Source: Henckelia pumila (taxonomy: Eukaryota; Streptophyta; Magnoliopsida; Lamiales; Gesneriaceae). Taken from it: a DNA stretch of 64,000 nucleotides. A program made the position numbers and the translations under genes. The stretch's first letter is position 1. Each line of letters opens with the position of its first letter. The notes below the pieces were generated by a model. It saw only the letters and a list, made by a program, of their open reading frames with translations. It searched no databases and had not been told where the DNA came from. Below are positions 59,583 to 64,000 of this stretch, piece by piece. Location of the stretch: NCBI RefSeq assembly GCF_033568475.1, contig NC_133123.1:61635522-61699521 (forward strand), read 5' to 3'.

Positions 59583-59681
59583 GGGTGCGATCATACCAGT
59601 ACTAATGCACCGGATCCTATCAGAACTCCGAAGTTAAGCGTGCTTGGGCGAGAGCAGTACTAGGATCCTCGTGTTGCACCC
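59583..59681 (+). pseudogene. 5S rRNA gene with 19-nt deletion in box C
   Basis: 99 nt, with the same actaggat to cctcgtg jump as at 49780. Its spacer starts as C (cttgtttttccg, aaagttgcaatag) and continues as B from about 59795: a unit-sized deletion join. Confidence 0.94.
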
Positions 59682-60081
59682 CTTTTTCATTAATTTCTTT
59701 TTTTCTTACTCGTACTTCTTGTTTTTCCGATTCCTCGCCGTCCTATTTCCGACTCTTTCAGTCCAATCCGCGGATAGAAAAGTTGCAATAGACTGAATCA
59801 CACGACGTGAACATGCGATCTGGGAGACGCGGGCCACTTCAGTGGGTCCCAGCATGCCCTACGGGAAAAATGCCCCCAAAGACCATCTCCGGGTTTGAAT
59901 TTGAGCTTCTCCGTCTCTTAGACCGAGATACGCGCTCTAGGTATCGAGAAGATCTTCGCGTGAGCAGGCTGAAGCTCCCGTAACTCTCAGCAGATCGAAA
60001 GTTATGTCCGTTTGAAACTGCAGCTCCTGTTCCTCCGATCCGCAATTCGAGAGACAAAACAATAAAAATTCATTCATTATT

Positions 60082-60198
60082 GGGTGCGATCATACCAGCA
60101 CTAATGCATCGGATCCCATCAGAACTCCGAAATTAAGCGTGCTTGGGCGAGAGCAGAACTAGGATGGGTGACCCCTGGGAAGTCCTCGTGTTGCACCC
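60082..60198 (+). rRNA. 5S rRNA gene (A spacer)
   Basis: 117 nt, gaaattaagcg, cagaactagg. It pairs with 50798 but has C18. Confidence 0.94.
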
Positions 60199-60597
60199 CT
60201 TTTTCATTAATTTTTTTTTCTTACTCGTACTTCTTATTCTTTCAATTCCTCTCCGTCCTATTTCCGACTCTTTCAGTCCAATCCGCGGATAGAAAAGATG
60301 CAATAGACTGAATCATATGATGTGAACGTGCGATTTGGGTGACGCGGGCCGCTTCGGTGGGTCCCAACGCGACATACGGGAAATATGCCCCCAAAGACCA
60401 TCTCCGTTTTGGAATTTGAGCGTCTCCGTATCTTTAACCTATATACGCACTATAGGTATCGAGTGGAGCTTCGCGTGAGCAGGCTGAAGCTCCAGTAACT
60501 CTTAGCCGATCGAAAGTTATGTCCATTTGAAACTACAGCTCTTGTTCCTCCAATCTGCAATTCGAGAGACAAAAAAATAAAGAATTCATTCACTATT

Positions 60598-60715
60598 GGG
60601 TGCGATCATACCAGCATTAATGCACCGGATCCCATCAGAACTCCGAAGTTATGCGTGTTTGGGCAAGAGCAGTACTAGGATGGGTGACCCCCTGGGAAGT
60701 CCTCGTGTTGCACCC
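60598..60715 (+). rRNA. 5S rRNA gene, B class
   Basis: 118 nt, T55 and A68, cagcattaatg, gcgtgtttggg. It pairs with 51316. Confidence 0.95.
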
Positions 60716-61117
60716 GTTTTTTAATTAGTTTCTTTTTTTCTTACTCGTACATCTTGTTCTTCCGATTCCTCTCCATCCTATTTCCGAATCTTTCAGTCCA
60801 ATCCACGGATAGAAAAGATGCAATAGACTGAATCACACGACCTGAACGTGCGATCTGGATGACGCGGGCCACTTCAATGGGTCTCAGCGCGCCCTACGGG
60901 AAAAATGCCCCCAAAGACCATCTTCGGGTTTAAGTTTGAGCTTCTCCGTCTCTTAGACCGAGATATGCACTGTAGGTATCGAGAAGAGCTTCGCGTGAGC
61001 AGGCTGAAGCTCCCGTAACTCTCAGCAGATCGAAAGTTATGTCCTTTTGAAACTGCAGCTCCTGTTCCTCCGATCCGCAATTCGAGAGACAAAAAAATAA
61101 ATAATTCATTCATTGTT

Positions 61118-61235
61118 GGGTGCGATCATACCAGTACTAATGCACCGGATCCCATGAGAACTCCGAAGTTAAGCGTGCTTGGGCGAGAGCAGTACTAGGA
61201 TGGGTGACTCCCTGAGAAGTCCTCGTGTTGCACCC
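61118..61235 (+). rRNA. 5S rRNA gene, C class
   Basis: 118 nt, T18, cccatgagaac, box C gactccctgag. It pairs with 51836. Confidence 0.95.
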
Positions 61236-61635
61236 CTTTTTCATTAATTTCTTTTTTTCTTACTCGTACTTCTTGTTTTTCCGATTCCTCGCCGTCCTAT
61301 TTTCGACTCTTTTAGTCCAATCCGCGGATAGAAAAGATGCAATAGACTTAATCACACGACGTGAACGTGCGATCTGGGTGACGCAGGCCGCTTCAGTGGG
61401 TCCCAGTGCGCCCTACGGGAAAAACACCCCAAAATACCATCTCCGGGTTGTAATTTGAGCGTCTCCATCTCTTAGTCCGAGATACTTGCTGTAGGTATCG
61501 AGAGGAGCTTCGTGTGAACAGGCTGAAGCTCCCGTAACTCTTAGCCGATCGAAAGTTATGTCCGTTTAAAACTGCAGCTCCTATTCCTCTGATCCGCAAT
61601 TCGAGAGACAAAAAAATAAAAATTCATTCACTATT

Positions 61636-61753
61636 GGGTACGATCATACCAGCACTAATGCACCGGATCCCATCAGAACTCCAAAGTTTAGCGTGCTTGG
61701 GCGAGAACAGTACTAGGATGGGTGACCCCCTGGGAAGTCCTCGTGTTGCACCC
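61636..61753 (+). rRNA. 5S rRNA gene (A spacer)
   Basis: 118 nt, 5' end gggtacgatc, A box aaagtttagcg. It keeps the upstream element lost in the 52326 copy. Confidence 0.95.
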
Positions 61754-62155
61754 CTTTTTTCATTAATTTATTTTTTTCTTACTCGTACTTCTTGTTCTTT
61801 AGATTCCTCGCCGTCCTATTTCCGACTCTTGCAGTCCAATCCGCGGATAGAAAAGATGCAATAAACTTAATCATACGATGTGAACGTGCGATCTGGATGA
61901 CGCAGGCCGCTTCGGTGTGTCCCAGCACGACATACGGGAAAAATGCCCCGAAAGACCATCTCCGTTTTGGAATTTGAGCGTCTCCATCTCTTTAACCTAG
62001 ATACGCATTATAGGTATCGAGTGGAGCTTTGCATGAGCAGGCTGAAGCTCCAGTAACTCTCAGTCGATCGAAAGTTATGTCCGTTTGAAACTGCAGCTCC
62101 TGTTCCTCCGATCCGCAATTCGAGAGACAAAAAAATAAAGAATTCATTCACTATT

Positions 62156-62273
62156 GGATGCGATCATACCAACACTAATGCACCGGATCCCATCAGAACT
62201 CCGAAGTCATGCGTGCTTGGGCAAGAGCAGTACTAGTATGGGTGACCCCTTGGTCAGTCCTCGTGTTGCACCC
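62156..62273 (+). rRNA. 5S rRNA gene, B class
   Basis: 118 nt, gtcatgcgtg with T55, and A68; ttggtcagtcc. It pairs with 52842. Confidence 0.94.
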
Positions 62274-62673
62274 CTTTTTAATTAGTTTTTTTTTTCTTAC
62301 TCGTACATCTTGTTCTTCCGATTCCTCTTCGTCCTATTTTCGACTCTTTCAGTCCAATCCACGGATAGAAAAGATGCAATAGACTGAATCACATGACGTG
62401 AACGTGAGATCTAGGTGACGCGGGCCACTTCGGTGGGTCCCAACGCGCCCTACGGGAAAAATACCCCCAAAGACCATCTCCGGGTTTGAATTTGAGCTTC
62501 TCCGTCTCTTAGACCGAGATACGCGCTGTAGGTATCGAGAAGAGCTTTGTGTGAGCAGGCTGAAGCTCCCGTAACTCTCAGCAGATCGATAGTTATGTCC
62601 GTTTGAAACTATAGCTCCTGTTCCTCCGATCCGCAATTCGAGAGACAAAAAAATAAAGAATTCATTCACTGTT

Positions 62674-62791
62674 GGGTGCGATCATACCAGTACTAATGCA
62701 CCGGATCCCATCAGAACTCTGAAGTTAAGCGTGCTTCGGCGAGATCAGTACTAGGATGGATGACCCCCTGGGAAGTCCTCGTGTTGCACCC
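62674..62791 (+). rRNA. 5S rRNA gene, C class
   Basis: 118 nt, T18, gtgcttcggcg. It pairs with 53358. Confidence 0.95.
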
Positions 62792-63191
62792 CTTTGTCAT
62801 TAATTTTTTTTTTCTTACTCGTACTTATTGTTTTTCCGATTCCTCGCCGTCCTATTTTCGACTCTTTCAGTCCAATCCGCGGATATAAAGAATGCAATAG
62901 ACTTAATCACACGACGTGAACGTGCGATCTGGGTGACGCAGGCTGCTTCAATGGGTCCCAGCGCCCCCTACGGGAAAAACGCCCCGAAAGACCATCTCCG
63001 GGATGTAATTTGAGCGTCTCCGTCTCTTAGACCCATGAAACTTGCTGTAGGTATCGAGAGGAGCTTCGTGTGAACAGGCTGAAGCTCCCGTAACTCTTTG
63101 CCGATCGAAAGTTATGTCCGTTTGAAACTGCAGCTCCTGTTCCTCCGATCCGCAATTCGAGAGACAAAACAATAAAAATTCATTCACTATT

Positions 63192-63309
63192 GGGTGTGAT
63201 CATACCAGCACTAATGCATCGGATCCCATCAAAACTCCGAAGTTAAGCGTGCTTAGGCGAGAGCAATACTAGGATGGGTGACCCCCTGGGAAGTCGTCGT
63301 GTTGCACCC
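63192..63309 (+). rRNA. 5S rRNA gene (A spacer)
   Basis: 118 nt, 5' end gggtgtgatc. The single-copy counterpart of the duplicated 53875 gene. Confidence 0.95.
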
Positions 63310-63711
63310 CTTTTTTCATTAATTTCTTTTTTTATTACTTGTACTTCTTGTTCTTTCGATTCCTCGCCGTCCTATTTTCGACTCTTGCAGTCCAATCCGC
63401 GGATAGAAAAGATGCAATGAACTTAATTATACGATGTGAACGTGCGATCTGGGTGACGCGGGCCACTTCGGTGGGTCCCAGCGCGACATACGGGAAAAAT
63501 GCTTCGAAAGACCATCTCCGTTTTGGAATTTGAGTGTCTCCGTCTCTTTAACCGAGATACGTACTATAGGTATCGAGTGGAGCTTCACGTGAGAAGGCTG
63601 AAGCTCCAGTAACTCTCAGCCGATCGAAAGTTATGTCCGTTTGAAACTGCAGCTCCTGTTCCTCCGATCCGCAATTCGAGAGACAAAAAAATAAAGAATT
63701 TATTCACTGTT

Positions 63712-63828
63712 GGGTGTGATCATATCAGCACTAATGCACCGGATCTCATCAGAACTCCGAAGTTATGCGTGCTGGGCAAGAGCAGTAGTAGGATGGGTGA
63801 CCCCCTGGGAAGTCCTCGTGTTGCACCC
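63712..63828 (+). rRNA. 5S rRNA gene, B class, last in window
   Basis: 117 nt, T55 and A68, gcgtgctggg, agcagtagtagg. Its B spacer is cut by the window end. Confidence 0.94.
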
Positions 63829-64000
63829 TTTTTTTTATTAATTTCTTTTTTTCTTACTCGTACATCTTGTTCTTTCGATTTCTCTCTATCCTATTTCCGA
63901 CTCTTTCAGTCCAATCCGCGGATAGAAAAGATGCAATAGACTGAATCACAGGACGTGAACGTGCGATCTGGGTGACGCGGGCCACTTCGGTGGGTCCCAG

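Larger units (their letters stand above)
37784..64000 (+). repeat. 5S rDNA block with A-B-C higher-order repeat, right part
   Basis: Fifty-one genes at about 518-bp spacing. Spacers are A, B and C with runs in the fixed order and many A/B hybrids. C-class genes here usually carry T18 (cagtactaatg). Spacers hold no other feature. The block continues past the window. Confidence 0.93.
57640..64000 (+). repeat. Segmental duplication, copy 2 (runs off the window)
   Basis: Matches 47820-54770 at an offset of about 9.8 kb, and of about 9.28 kb after one unit is lost near 59790. Both copies share the same truncated gene, rare spacer marks and order of unit classes. Confidence 0.88.

Noticed and set aside
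1-64000. CRISPR-like regular repeat spacing
   Set aside because: The period is about 518 bp and the repeated part is a 5S rRNA gene. CRISPR repeats and spacers are far shorter.

Overview
This window is a plant nuclear 5S rDNA array. It holds 98 recognisable 5S rRNA gene copies or fragments, spaced about 518 bp apart: a 118-nt gene and a spacer of about 400 bp. Angiosperm origin is shown by the plant 5S sequence with its internal Pol III promoter, by T-run terminators, and by plant LTR retrotransposon fossils (initiator-tRNA-Met primer site, chromodomain Ty3 element). A eudicot is likely. A closer placement, perhaps asterid/Lamiales, is only a guess. I see no host protein-coding gene, no tRNA and no CRISPR.

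Layout. (1) 1-4694: 5S units on the minus strand, with a solo LTR at 2207-4052. (2) About 4695: an orientation switch; all later genes are on the plus strand and the two nearest genes point away from each other. (3) 4695-11097: plus-strand units, ending in a 5S gene split by a second solo LTR of the same family (9166-11007). (4) 11098-19221: a block dominated by a distinct spacer family, called D here. (5) 19222-27733 and 37784-64000: units of three spacer families A, B and C, often in the fixed order A-B-C, making a higher-order repeat of about 1.55 kb. (6) 27734-37783: a broken Ty3/gypsy chromovirus fossil inserted in an A spacer, carrying a nested solo LTR of its own family and a shortened 3' LTR.

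The most interesting signals lie in the array itself. Genes followed by complete B units carry two linked substitutions inside the internal promoter (A55T in the A box, G68A in the intermediate element). A segment of about 7 kb (about 47820-54770) is repeated at about 57640-64000, with one unit lost from the second copy and an 85-bp duplication present only in the first. Several genes are internally deleted or rearranged. The coding regions vary about as freely as the spacers, often by C-to-T or G-to-A changes, so part of this array may be silent or decaying.

Positions in the 5S gene are numbered from the first G of the 5' GGGTGCGATC. Spacer families, read in the sense direction: A has gacatacggg, ttttggaatttg, cactataggt and gagtggagc. 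B has gtttgaatttgagcttc, gagaagagc and cagcagatcg. C has gttgtaatttgagcg, cttgctgtagg and cttagccgatc. D has gttggaatttgagcg, gatgcgcgctg and aaagtgcagcgcctg.
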